Assembly: GCA_946402735.1 (NCBI GenBank)
Contig: CAMIXH010000001.1
Coordinates: 1-64,000 of the forward strand
Source of the DNA: an uncultured Mycoplasmatota bacterium
Lineage (GTDB): Bacteria; Bacillota_I; Bacilli_A; RF39; UBA660
Direction of reading: 5' to 3'
DNA: 64,000 nucleotides
The notes beneath the pieces were generated by a model. It saw only the letters and a list, made by a program, of their open reading frames with translations, was not told where the DNA came from and did no database searches. Each line of letters begins with the position of its first letter. Position 1 is the first letter of the stretch. Made by a program: the position numbers and the translations under genes. Below, one piece after another: positions 17,577-26,493 of the stretch.

Positions 17577-20500
17577 ATGGAACATGAAAATGATAAAACA
17601 CCCAAAAGTATTTCTATTATGCTAATAATATTTTATGTTTTTATAGTATTTTTTATCATTGGTTTCACATACTATTTTTATACTGATTTTTACGATATTT
17701 ATTTAATAGAAAAAGATGTTACTATTGATACTGGAAATTCTTATCAAATTGAATTGTTACCTAAAAATAGCAAATATTTTGATTATAACAATTATGTCTT
17801 TGAAGTAGATGATCCAAGCATAGTTAGTGTTAATAATGAAGGCGAAATAACATCTTTAAATGAAGGAAATACTAAAGTAAGTGTTAGATTCAAAAAGGGA
17901 ATTGAGAAAAAAACATTAAATGTTAATGTTAAAGGTGTTAATGTAAAAGATATTGATTTAGAAAAGAATTTTGAAGTCTATGTTAATGATAGTAGAAAAA
18001 TAAAAATAAAAATTAATAATATAGATAATGTAAGTACAAATGTTGTTTATACAAGTTCAGATGAAAGTATTGTTAAAGTTGATAAATTTGGAAATGTAAC
18101 TGGTATTAAAGAAGGAAAAGCAACAATTACTGTAACAAGTGCAAATGGTGTTAAAAAGACAGCAACAGTTACAGTTAAATCTAGTTTAGAAAAAATACAA
18201 GAAATAAATATAAAAGAGCAAGATATAATACTTTCAAAAAACGAAAAAAAGCAATTATCAGTTTATACTGTTCCTAGTAATGCAAGTATGAAAGGTTTAA
18301 AGTGGAATAGTAGTAATGAAGAGGTTGCAGAAGTTGATTCAGATGGTTTAGTAACAGCAGTGTCTAATGGATATGCAACAATAAGTGTAACAACAAAAGA
18401 AGGATTAAATGCACAAACTACAATTCAAGTTAAAGAAAATACAGAACTAGTATTAAATAAATATAATATTGAATTAGAAGTTGGAAGTAGTGATGTAATT
18501 ACTAGTAGTATAAAAGCAAAATTTATAAGTAGTAATACTTCTATAGCTACTGTAGATAATAATGGTAAAGTAACAGGAATTAAAGAGGGAAAAACTACTA
18601 TTAAAGTAATAAGTGATAATGGAAAAACTAATACTTGTGAAGTAGTTGTAAGAGGAAAAGTAATTTCTATTGAAAAAATACAATTTAATAAAAATAACAT
18701 TACTTTATCAATAGGTGAAAAGCAAAAACTTTCATATACAATTTCACCTAGTAATGCTACAAACCGTAATGTTTCATGGTCTACTAGTGATAGTAGTGTT
18801 TTATCAGTTTCTAAAGATGGAACAATTCATGCTTTAAAAGAAGGAACATCTACTATAACTATAAGAACAAGCAATGGTATGCAAGATACATGTTTTGTAG
18901 AAGTAAAACCAGTAATAGCTACAAAAATAGAAATAGATAGGAGTAATGTAGATTTAGAAGTTGGTTCTAGCATTACTCTTAATGTTAAATTTACTCCATC
19001 AAATACAACTAATAAGAAAATAATATGGTCTAGTAGTAATACTTCTATAGCAGAAATAAATGAAAAAGGGCAAGTAACTGCAAAAAAAGTGGGAAGTGTA
19101 ACAATAACTGCTAAATCAACTAATGGAAAAGAAGCAAAAGTAATAGTTAATGTAAAAAAAGGTAGTACTTCCATAACGTCTATAAAACTTAATAAAGTAT
19201 ATGTTTCTTTAGTTTCTGGTTCTAGCATTACATTAAAGGCAACTATCACACCAACAACAGCGCAAAATAAAACAATTGAATGGAGTAGTAGTAATAAAAG
19301 TATTGCAACAGTAAATTCAAAAGGATTAGTTAAAGCATTAAAAGCAGGAAAAACTATTATTACTGCTAAAACAAGTAATGGTAAGACAGCAAAATGTACT
19401 ATTGAAGTTAATCCTGTTTTACCAACTGGAATAAAGCTTAATATGACAACTGCTACTATTAATGCTGGTTCTAGTGTGACACTAAAAGCAACAGTATTAC
19501 CAAATAATACTACAAATAAAACAGTTACTTGGAAAAGTAAAAATGAATCAATTGCAACTGTTTCTTCTAAAGGAGAAGTACTTGGTATAAAAGAAGGAAC
19601 AACAACTATAGTAGCAAGAACAACTAATGATAAAACAGTTGAATGTAAAGTTACAGTTAAAAAAGTTGAAGTTAAATCAATTGTATTAAGTAAAAATGAG
19701 TTTAATTTAACTGAAGGAGATAGTAGTACACTTAGTTATACAATAGATCCAACTAACGCAACAAATAAGAGTGTTAGTTTTACTAGTAGTAATACTTCTA
19801 TTGTTACAGTAGATTCAAAGGGAAAAATAATTGCTAAGAAAGCAGGAACTGCAAAAATAATTGTTACAAGTAATTCAAATAAATCAGTAAAGTCAGAAGC
19901 ACTTATAACTGTAAAAGAAAAAATAATTAATGTAACAAGTGTTTCTTTAAATACAACAAACACTTCAGTTTATATTGGAGATAAAATTGAATTAAAAGCT
20001 ACTATAATGCCAAGTGAAGCAACAAATAAAAAAGTAACATGGAAGAGTAGTAATAATTCTATAGCTACTGTTGATCAAAATGGAAAAGTAACTGGTGTTA
20101 AAGAAGGAAAAGTTCAAATAACCGCAACTTCAAATAATAATAAAAGTGCTAGTGCTACTATTAATGTTAAAGAGAAAACAATAGATGTAACTTCTATAAG
20201 TATTAATAGTAATGTTAGTTCTATGGAAGTTGGAGATACAATTACATTAAGTGCAACAATAACCCCAAGCAATGCTACAAATAAAAAAGTAACATGGAGT
20301 AGTAATAATACTGCAATTGCAACTGTAGATTCAAATGGAGTAGTGAGTGCTAAAAAAGCAGGATCTGTTAAAATAACAGTTGTATCAAATAGTAATAATA
20401 ATGTTTCAAGTAGTAAAACAATAGTTGTAAAAGAAAAGACTATTCCAGTAACAAGAATATATACAAAAGTATCAAAATATACATTGAAATATAAAGAATC

Positions 20501-21377
20501 TATTTCTTGGGCTGTATATTTTGAACCAGAAAATGCTACAAATAAGCAACTAATTTATACAAGTTCTGATACTACAATTGCAATAGTTGATTCAACTGGA
20601 AAAATAACTGCAAAAGAGAAAAAAGGAGTTGCTACAATTACTGCTAAGTCAAAAGAAAATAATAGTTTAACAACAAGTATTGCTATTACAGTTGGTGGTG
20701 AACCATTAAATATTACTACTGGTCTTACAACACAAAAATCATATAGTGGTGTATCATATTATGAAGTTATTCCACCACATCCTACAACTGATATGCCTTT
20801 AATTGTTTATATTTGTCCAAGTAGTATTTCAACAACTAATGCTAGTGCTCCACTACAATTTATTGCAAATAAAAAGGCATATGGAAAAGAGGAATTCTTC
20901 TTTGTTCATACATATTCTTCACAGGGATTAAGTCATTCTAATGTTAAACAATTAATTGATAAATTAGTTAGTGATTATAAAATTGATAAGAGTAGAATAT
21001 CAATTGCTGGTTTCTCAATGGGATCATTTAATACTTGGGGAATGGTAAATGCATATCCTAAATTCTTCTCAGCAGCAGTACCAATTAGTAATGGTCCATA
21101 CCTTGCACAAGAATATAATCAAAATAATGTTCAACCTACAAACTTTTTAACAACAAAAATATGGGGACATGCAGGAGATAAAGATGGACAAGCTAATGGT
21201 TGGGAAGCATATTCATATAGTCAAATAAAGAAATTTGTTGACAAAATTAATGCAGCAGGTGGATCTGCAAAAGCTACACAACATTCAAATTGTAATCATT
21301 ATAGTATGATGTATGCATTTTCAAATACAGAGATTATTAATTGGATGCTTAGTCAAGAGAATCCAAATGTTAAATAA
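17577..21377 (+). CDS. Giant surface protein: 12 Big_2 Ig-like repeats plus C-terminal alpha/beta-hydrolase
   Basis: 1266 aa. A single signal-anchor helix (~16-42) is followed by about twelve ~80-residue bacterial Ig-like (Big_2) repeats (~45-1040), each with the core W(S/T)SSNxSIATVDxxGxVTGxKEGxxxIT. Residues ~1045-1266 are a hydrolase related to the one in the 13350-15320 fusion: nucleophile GFSMGSFN (Ser ~1145), GHAGDKDGQ (acid) and NHYSMM (His). No LPxTG signal is present, so the repeats probably act as a stalk projecting the enzyme from the membrane. The substrate is unknown; an esterase on host or dietary polymers is a reasonable guess. Confidence 0.88.
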   Translation: MEHENDKTPKSISIMLIIFYVFIVFFIIGFTYYFYTDFYDIYLIEKDVTIDTGNSYQIELLPKNSKYFDYNNYVFEVDDPSIVSVNNEGEITSLNEGNTKVSVRFKKGIEKKTLNVNVKGVNVKDIDLEKNFEVYVNDSRKIKIKINNIDNVSTNVVYTSSDESIVKVDKFGNVTGIKEGKATITVTSANGVKKTATVTVKSSLEKIQEINIKEQDIILSKNEKKQLSVYTVPSNASMKGLKWNSSNEEVAEVDSDGLVTAVSNGYATISVTTKEGLNAQTTIQVKENTELVLNKYNIELEVGSSDVITSSIKAKFISSNTSIATVDNNGKVTGIKEGKTTIKVISDNGKTNTCEVVVRGKVISIEKIQFNKNNITLSIGEKQKLSYTISPSNATNRNVSWSTSDSSVLSVSKDGTIHALKEGTSTITIRTSNGMQDTCFVEVKPVIATKIEIDRSNVDLEVGSSITLNVKFTPSNTTNKKIIWSSSNTSIAEINEKGQVTAKKVGSVTITAKSTNGKEAKVIVNVKKGSTSITSIKLNKVYVSLVSGSSITLKATITPTTAQNKTIEWSSSNKSIATVNSKGLVKALKAGKTIITAKTSNGKTAKCTIEVNPVLPTGIKLNMTTATINAGSSVTLKATVLPNNTTNKTVTWKSKNESIATVSSKGEVLGIKEGTTTIVARTTNDKTVECKVTVKKVEVKSIVLSKNEFNLTEGDSSTLSYTIDPTNATNKSVSFTSSNTSIVTVDSKGKIIAKKAGTAKIIVTSNSNKSVKSEALITVKEKIINVTSVSLNTTNTSVYIGDKIELKATIMPSEATNKKVTWKSSNNSIATVDQNGKVTGVKEGKVQITATSNNNKSASATINVKEKTIDVTSISINSNVSSMEVGDTITLSATITPSNATNKKVTWSSNNTAIATVDSNGVVSAKKAGSVKITVVSNSNNNVSSSKTIVVKEKTIPVTRIYTKVSKYTLKYKESISWAVYFEPENATNKQLIYTSSDTTIAIVDSTGKITAKEKKGVATITAKSKENNSLTTSIAITVGGEPLNITTGLTTQKSYSGVSYYEVIPPHPTTDMPLIVYICPSSISTTNASAPLQFIANKKAYGKEEFFFVHTYSSQGLSHSNVKQLIDKLVSDYKIDKSRISIAGFSMGSFNTWGMVNAYPKFFSAAVPISNGPYLAQEYNQNNVQPTNFLTTKIWGHAGDKDGQANGWEAYSYSQIKKFVDKINAAGGSAKATQHSNCNHYSMMYAFSNTEIINWMLSQENPNVK

Positions 21378-21380
21378 TTG

Positions 21381-21409
21381 TTGATTTTTTAATAAAAATA
21401 TAGTATCAT
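21381..21409 (+). promoter_or_regulatory. Promoter and leader of rpsO-pnp
   Basis: TTGATT, 17 bases, TATCAT, followed by an ~80-base leader before rpsO whose ends can pair (TTATTT/AAATAA). The length and position fit S15 autoregulatory leaders, but I could not match a known fold. Confidence 0.5.
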
Positions 21410-21498
21410 TAGTTAGAAGTTATTTCTTAGTTTGAATGACCTTTCGCTTTCTTACTCAGATTTAACGGATAAATAATTTAAGGAAGGAGATTTTTGTA

Positions 21499-21768
21499 AT
21501 GGCTTTAACAAAAGAAAAGAAAAGCGCAATTGTTTCTGAATTTGCAAGAAGCAAAGGAGATACAGGAAGCGTTGAAGTGCAAGTTGCTTTATTAACTGAA
21601 AGAATTAATACTCTTACAGAACATATGAAGGAACATAAGCATGATTACCATACTAATAGAGGATTACTAATGTTAGTTGGTAAAAGAAAAAGTTTACTAG
21701 ATTATCTAAAACGTGAAGATGTTCAAAGATATCGTGAACTTATTGAAAAATTAAATTTAAGAAAGTAG
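21499..21768 (+). CDS. rpsO: 30S ribosomal protein S15
   Basis: 89 aa, full length. [39 protein letters not shown] is the S15 core. It binds the central domain of 16S rRNA. The ribosome-binding site AAGGAAGGAG is strong. Standard rpsO-pnp order. Confidence 0.97.
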   Translation: MALTKEKKSAIVSEFARSKGDTGSVEVQVALLTERINTLTEHMKEHKHDYHTNRGLLMLVGKRKSLLDYLKREDVQRYRELIEKLNLRK

Positions 21769-21791
21769 GCACTTGTTTTAAGTGTCTTTTA
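21766..21791 (+). terminator. Attenuating hairpin between rpsO and pnp
   Basis: GGCACTT/AAGTGTC with a 5-base loop, one G-U pair and a short TTTT. It overlaps the rpsO stop region. It probably reduces rather than blocks read-through into pnp, or serves as a processing site as in other rpsO-pnp operons. Confidence 0.6.
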
Positions 21792-21811
21792 ATTTTCGGA
21801 AGGAGTATGAG

Positions 21812-23992
21812 ATGAAAAGAGTTTTTGAATACGATTTTAACGGTAGAAAAATTGTAGTAGAACATGGAGAACTTGCTAAACAAGCAGCTGGTGCTGTACT
21901 TGTTAGATATGATGATACAGTTATCTTATCTACATCTGTTATGAGTAATAATGTTTCAACTGCAGACTTTTTCCCATTAACAATTTTATATCAAGAAAAA
22001 CTATATTCTGTTGGTAAAATCCCAGGAGGATTTATTAAAAGAGAAGGTCGTCCAACAGATGCTGCTACATTAACTGCAAGAGTTATTGATAGACCAATTA
22101 GACCTATGTTTGATGAAAATTTTAGAAATGAGGTACAAGTTGTTAATACAGTACTTAGTGTTGACCCAGATAAGACACCAGAAATGACTGCATTATTTGG
22201 TTCATCATTAGCACTTTGTATTTCTAAAATACCATTTGAAGGACCAGTTGCTGGTGTTAAAGTTGGTAAAATTGATGGAGAATTAAAGATCAATCCAACT
22301 TGTGAAGAAATGGAAAGAAGTACAATTGATTTAACAGTTGCTGGAACTAAAGATGCTATTAATATGGTTGAAAGTGGTTCTAAACAAGTAAGCGAAGATG
22401 AAATGTTAGAAGCTTTAATGTTTGGACATGAAGCTGTTAAAGAATTATGTGCAATTCAAGAAGATATCACTAGTGAAATAGGAGAAGAAAAGATTGAAGT
22501 TGAACTTGCTTCTATACCAGATGAGTTAAGACAAGAAGTAAACGATGATATCAAAGAAGATATGATTGCTGCTATTCAAATCAAAGATAAACTTGAAAAG
22601 TATGCAAGAATTGATGAAGTAAAAGAAGAAGCTGTAACCAAATATACAGAAAAACATGAAGGAGAAGAAACTTTAGAGGAAGACTTAAAGCTTGTTAAGA
22701 AAGTTGCTGATGAGATTGAAGGTGCTGAAGTTAGACGTTTAATCACTAATGAACATATTAGACCAGATGGACGTAAGATGGATGAAATAAGAGAACTTTC
22801 TTGTGATGTTGATTTACTTCCAAGAACACATGGTAGTGCGTTATTTACAAGAGGACAAACTCAAGCATTAGCAATTACTACTTTAGGTGCTCAAAATGAA
22901 GAACAAATTTTAGATGGACTTGGACTTGAAGAATCTAAGAAGTTTATTTTCCATTATAACTTCCCAGCATTTAGTGTTGGTGAAACTGGAAGATATGGTA
23001 GCCCTGGTAGAAGAGAAATTGGACACGGAGCTTTAGCTGAAAGAAGTCTTTTACAAGTTATGCCAAGCCAAGAAGAATTCCCATATACTGTACGTGTAGT
23101 ATCTGAAGTATTAGAAAGTAATGGATCATCTAGTCAAGCAAGTATTTGTGCTGGATGTATGTCACTTATGTCAGCTGGTGTACCAATTAAAGCACCTGTA
23201 GCTGGTATAGCAATGGGACTTATTACTGAAAATGGTACATGTGATGGAAAATATACAATTTTAACTGATATTCAAGGTTTAGAAGATCATATGGGAGATA
23301 TGGACTTCAAAGTATCTGGTACTAGAAAAGGTATTACTGCTTTACAAATGGATATCAAGATTAAAGGTGTTACAAAAGATGTATTAAAAGAAGCACTTGC
23401 TCAAGCACATAAAGCAAGAATGCAAATCTTAGATGTTATGGAAGCTACAATACCTGAACCAAGAAAAGAACTTTCTGAATATGCACCAAAGATTAGAACA
23501 ATGAAGATTGATCCTGAAAAGATTAAAGATGTTATTGGTAAGGGTGGAGAAACAATTACTAAGATTATTCTTGAAGCAAGTAATGTTAAATCTGTAAATG
23601 ATAAACAAGCTGTTAAGATTGATATTGATGATGATGGAAATGTTATTTGTTATCATATGAATAAAGAAGTTCTTGATAGAGCTATTCAAATGATTGAAGA
23701 TATTACAAAAGAAGTTGAAATTGGAAAAGTTTACACTGTTAAAGTTGTAAAGATTGAAGATTTTGGTGCTTTTGTTGAATTATGGCCTGGTTGTGAAGGA
23801 CTTGTTCATGTATCTCAACTTGATAATAAGAGAGTAGATCATCCAAGTGACATTCTTAAAGTTGGTGATGAAATCGTTGTTAAAGCAACTGGTTATGATA
23901 GAAAAGGTAAATTAAATCTTTCTAGAAAAGAATTATTACCAAAACCAGAAAAAAAAGATAAAAAAGAAGAAAGTAAAAATACTGAAGAATAA
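21812..23992 (+). CDS. pnp: Polyribonucleotide nucleotidyltransferase (PNPase)
   Basis: 726 aa from ATG 21812 ([12 protein letters not shown]) behind AAGGAG. The ORF-track start at 21782 lies in the upstream hairpin. Two RNase PH domains, with [29 protein letters not shown] in the first and [16 protein letters not shown] and [24 protein letters not shown] in the second, then KH ([15 protein letters not shown]) and S1 ([19 protein letters not shown]). A 3'-5' phosphorolytic exoribonuclease. The C terminus is Lys/Glu-rich. Confidence 0.97.
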   Translation: MKRVFEYDFNGRKIVVEHGELAKQAAGAVLVRYDDTVILSTSVMSNNVSTADFFPLTILYQEKLYSVGKIPGGFIKREGRPTDAATLTARVIDRPIRPMFDENFRNEVQVVNTVLSVDPDKTPEMTALFGSSLALCISKIPFEGPVAGVKVGKIDGELKINPTCEEMERSTIDLTVAGTKDAINMVESGSKQVSEDEMLEALMFGHEAVKELCAIQEDITSEIGEEKIEVELASIPDELRQEVNDDIKEDMIAAIQIKDKLEKYARIDEVKEEAVTKYTEKHEGEETLEEDLKLVKKVADEIEGAEVRRLITNEHIRPDGRKMDEIRELSCDVDLLPRTHGSALFTRGQTQALAITTLGAQNEEQILDGLGLEESKKFIFHYNFPAFSVGETGRYGSPGRREIGHGALAERSLLQVMPSQEEFPYTVRVVSEVLESNGSSSQASICAGCMSLMSAGVPIKAPVAGIAMGLITENGTCDGKYTILTDIQGLEDHMGDMDFKVSGTRKGITALQMDIKIKGVTKDVLKEALAQAHKARMQILDVMEATIPEPRKELSEYAPKIRTMKIDPEKIKDVIGKGGETITKIILEASNVKSVNDKQAVKIDIDDDGNVICYHMNKEVLDRAIQMIEDITKEVEIGKVYTVKVVKIEDFGAFVELWPGCEGLVHVSQLDNKRVDHPSDILKVGDEIVVKATGYDRKGKLNLSRKELLPKPEKKDKKEESKNTEE

Positions 23993-23994
23993 TT

Positions 23995-24032
23995 GAATTT
24001 TTAGACCTAAAAGTGTCTAAAAATTCTTTTTT
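23995..24032 (+). terminator. Strong intrinsic terminator of pnp
   Basis: A perfect 12-bp stem GAATTTTTAGAC/GTCTAAAAATTC with an 8-base loop and a T6 run. Confidence 0.92.
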
Positions 24033-24035
24033 ATA

Positions 24036-24064
24036 TTGTAAATACGTAAAAAAAATGCTAGAAT
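24036..24064 (+). promoter_or_regulatory. Promoter of thioester-domain adhesin gene
   Basis: TTGTAA, 17 bases, TAGAAT, directly after the pnp terminator and 30 bases before the ATG at 24094. Confidence 0.55.
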
Positions 24065-24093
24065 TATCTTATAAGGTAAAGGAGTGTAAAAAA

Positions 24094-25749
24094 ATGAAGA
24101 AAAAAATATTAGCTAGCTTATTAATGGTATTTGTATTTTCTTTCTTAGCTGTAAACGTTAATGCTGCAGTAACAAAAGTAAGTATGCCAAATACTATAAA
24201 AGCTAAAGCACCAGAAAAAGTACCATCTACAAATGATGTATTTTATGGCGCAGTAACAGATACTTTTGATTTTAGTAAAGTAAAATTTGCCCCAGAAAGT
24301 GGTTCAACTAGTATAAATGGTGTTGATCATTTAAGAAAAATTATTTTAGGAGAATTAAATGATATTACAAGTACATCAGGTTTAACTTTTGAAACTACTT
24401 TTAAGAAGTGGTTCACTGCATATTGTTTAGACAATGCAAAGAAGTATCCTGAATATGGACTATTAATTAGTGATGCATATACTTCTGCTACAGATGATTA
24501 TGGTAGAATTGATGCTGCTATTATTGCTGCAATCGGACAAGATGCAAATGTTCAAACTGCTATAAAGAATAAAGGATTACATAATAAGAAAATAGTATCA
24601 ATCTATGTTTCTGAAACTGTTAATGGTAGTACAGAACATTTCTATACTGTAGATAATGCTGCAGAAACAGTAGCTGCTATCGAAGGCTTAACAAGTAATG
24701 TTACAATCAATTTAAATAAAATTGGTTTCATGACTACAACTGGAGAAGTAGTTATTAATGCAACAGATATTCCAAATCATGGAGATACTACTTATCCATT
24801 AACATTTACAGGAAAATCAATACTATTTGAAAAATATACTACAACAAGTCCAAATAGTGATACAGTTAAGAATTATAATCATGCATTATGGATTATAGAA
24901 CATACTTATCCAACATTACCACTTAAGACTGCTGTTGAAGAGGCAGGAGCAGATTATGAAGAATTAAGAAAAGAAATCTGTGTTTTAGAAGGACATACAT
25001 ATGATGAAACTACATTAGCATGTACTGGACTTGATGCTTTAGATGATTATGTTGAAAATTATGTTTATGCAACAATTCAATATGCAATTTGGAAAACAAC
25101 TGATCACGCAGTTGAAGGTGAAAGATTAGGAAATTCTATTCAAAATGTAACTCAATTAAATAAATTATATAAATATTTAATTAGTGAAGATAGAAACTAT
25201 ACTAATTATAGTACTAAGACATTCAAAAATAAGATTACAGTTGATGGACCAGGAGAAAAAGCAAAACCAGTTACAAAAAATGGTGTAGATATTTATGGAC
25301 CATATAAAGTTTCATATGATGCATTAGCTGGTGGAGAAATGACATTAACAATAACTAATGCTGATAAGACAGGTATTAGATTAATTAATAAAAATGATGG
25401 AACTGGTACTGAAATTAGTACAATCAACAAGGGCGGAGTATTCTACATTGAATGTAATAAAAAACAAAAAATCAGTAGTGTAACAGTAAGTGTTAAATTA
25501 GAAAATGCTTCTGTATTTGATCCACTAACTGATAGAGGTAGATTATATCAACCAGTATACAGATTACAACAAAATGTTATGTCTGGTGGAAAGATTGTTA
25601 ATAAGAATTTAGAAACTACAGTTGAATTAGTAACAAACCCAGAAACTGGTGTTGAAAATGTAGCATTATTATTAATGGTAACATTAGTAGCATTTACAAT
25701 GGCTTACTTAATATTAAGTTACAAACAAAAATCAGTTCAATTAGACTAA
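24094..25749 (+). CDS. Wall-anchored thioester-domain (TED) adhesin with NPETG sorting signal
   Basis: 551 aa from ATG 24094 (AAAGGAG upstream); the ORF-track start at 24013 lies inside the pnp terminator. A signal peptide MKKKILASLLMVFVFSFLAVNVNA leads. The Cys of FTAYCLDN (~111) and Gln of YATIQYAIWKTTD (~328) match the YC(L/V)...QxxIW pattern of TIE/TED proteins, whose internal Cys-Gln thioester bonds covalently to host amines. The C terminus is a sortase signal: NPETG, a hydrophobic stretch (VALLLMVTLVAFTMAYLIL) and a weakly charged tail. NPETG is closer to the SrtB-type NPxTx motif than to LPxTG. No sortase gene is adjacent; the only one in the window is in the conjugative element. Confidence 0.8.
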   Translation: MKKKILASLLMVFVFSFLAVNVNAAVTKVSMPNTIKAKAPEKVPSTNDVFYGAVTDTFDFSKVKFAPESGSTSINGVDHLRKIILGELNDITSTSGLTFETTFKKWFTAYCLDNAKKYPEYGLLISDAYTSATDDYGRIDAAIIAAIGQDANVQTAIKNKGLHNKKIVSIYVSETVNGSTEHFYTVDNAAETVAAIEGLTSNVTINLNKIGFMTTTGEVVINATDIPNHGDTTYPLTFTGKSILFEKYTTTSPNSDTVKNYNHALWIIEHTYPTLPLKTAVEEAGADYEELRKEICVLEGHTYDETTLACTGLDALDDYVENYVYATIQYAIWKTTDHAVEGERLGNSIQNVTQLNKLYKYLISEDRNYTNYSTKTFKNKITVDGPGEKAKPVTKNGVDIYGPYKVSYDALAGGEMTLTITNADKTGIRLINKNDGTGTEISTINKGGVFYIECNKKQKISSVTVSVKLENASVFDPLTDRGRLYQPVYRLQQNVMSGGKIVNKNLETTVELVTNPETGVENVALLLMVTLVAFTMAYLILSYKQKSVQLD

Positions 25750-25762
25750 TTAATTAAAAAAT

Positions 25763-25790
25763 AAGAAAACATGAAAGTGTTTTCTTTTTT
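25763..25790 (+). terminator. Terminator after the TED adhesin
   Basis: AAGAAAACA/TGTTTTCTT with a 6-base loop and a T6 run. The first codons of the ORF-track version of comEA fall inside it. Confidence 0.85.
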
Positions 25791-25824
25791 TATGGCTAAT
25801 AATAATATCGAAGGGAGGAGAATT

Positions 25825-26493
25825 ATGGAAGATATAATTGAATATTTAACTGAAAAACTAAATGAATTTGATTATAAAAAACTAATTATACCAACGATAT
25901 TCTTATTAGTATATGTAGGAGGTTTTGCTTTTTTATATTTCAAAATTGATAATAAAAAAGAAGAATCTAAAGAACCATTAATAACAGAAGAAATAACAGA
26001 AGAATCTAATGAAATATATGTAGATATTAAAGGATATGTAAATAAACCTGGTGTATATAAGATTAGTAGTTCTTCTAGAGTAATTGATGCAATTAAAGAA
26101 GCTGGTGGACTAAAGAAAGATGCTAATACCAGATTTATTAATTTATCAAAAGTATTAAATGATGGTGATGTAATAGTAATATATTCAAATAGTGAAATTA
26201 AAAAAGCAGAAAAACAGGATGTTATTTATGTTGAGACACCATGTGTATGTGAAGAAGTTAAAAATGATGCTTGTTATAAGGAAGAAGATACTAAGGTAAC
26301 TGGTAAAATTAACATAAATACAGCAATCTTAGACCAATTAAAAACATTAAATGGAATAGGTGATGCTAAAGCAAAAGCTATAATTGAATATAGAACAAAA
26401 AATGGAAACTTTAAATCTATTGAAGATATATTAAAAGTAAATGGTATAAGTCAAACAATATATGCTAAGATTAAGGAAAATATTACTGTGTGA
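25825..26493 (+). CDS. comEA: Competence DNA-binding protein ComEA
   Basis: 222 aa from ATG 25825 with AGGGAGGAG before it. An N-terminal anchor (~20-38), an SLBB-type domain (VDIKGYVNKPGVYKISSSSRVIDAIKEAGGL, ~65-125) and a C-terminal double helix-hairpin-helix (KININTAILDQLKTLNGIGDAKAKAIIEYR, ~160-222). It binds incoming double-stranded DNA on the outer face of the membrane. Overlaps comEC, so translation is likely coupled. Confidence 0.93.
   Translation: MEDIIEYLTEKLNEFDYKKLIIPTIFLLVYVGGFAFLYFKIDNKKEESKEPLITEEITEESNEIYVDIKGYVNKPGVYKISSSSRVIDAIKEAGGLKKDANTRFINLSKVLNDGDVIVIYSNSEIKKAEKQDVIYVETPCVCEEVKNDACYKEEDTKVTGKININTAILDQLKTLNGIGDAKAKAIIEYRTKNGNFKSIEDILKVNGISQTIYAKIKENITV

Noticed and set aside
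18425-20450. Minus-strand ORFs within the Big_2 gene
   Set aside because: Antisense shadows of the repeated Ig-like domains; hydrophobic low-complexity translations without ribosome-binding sites.
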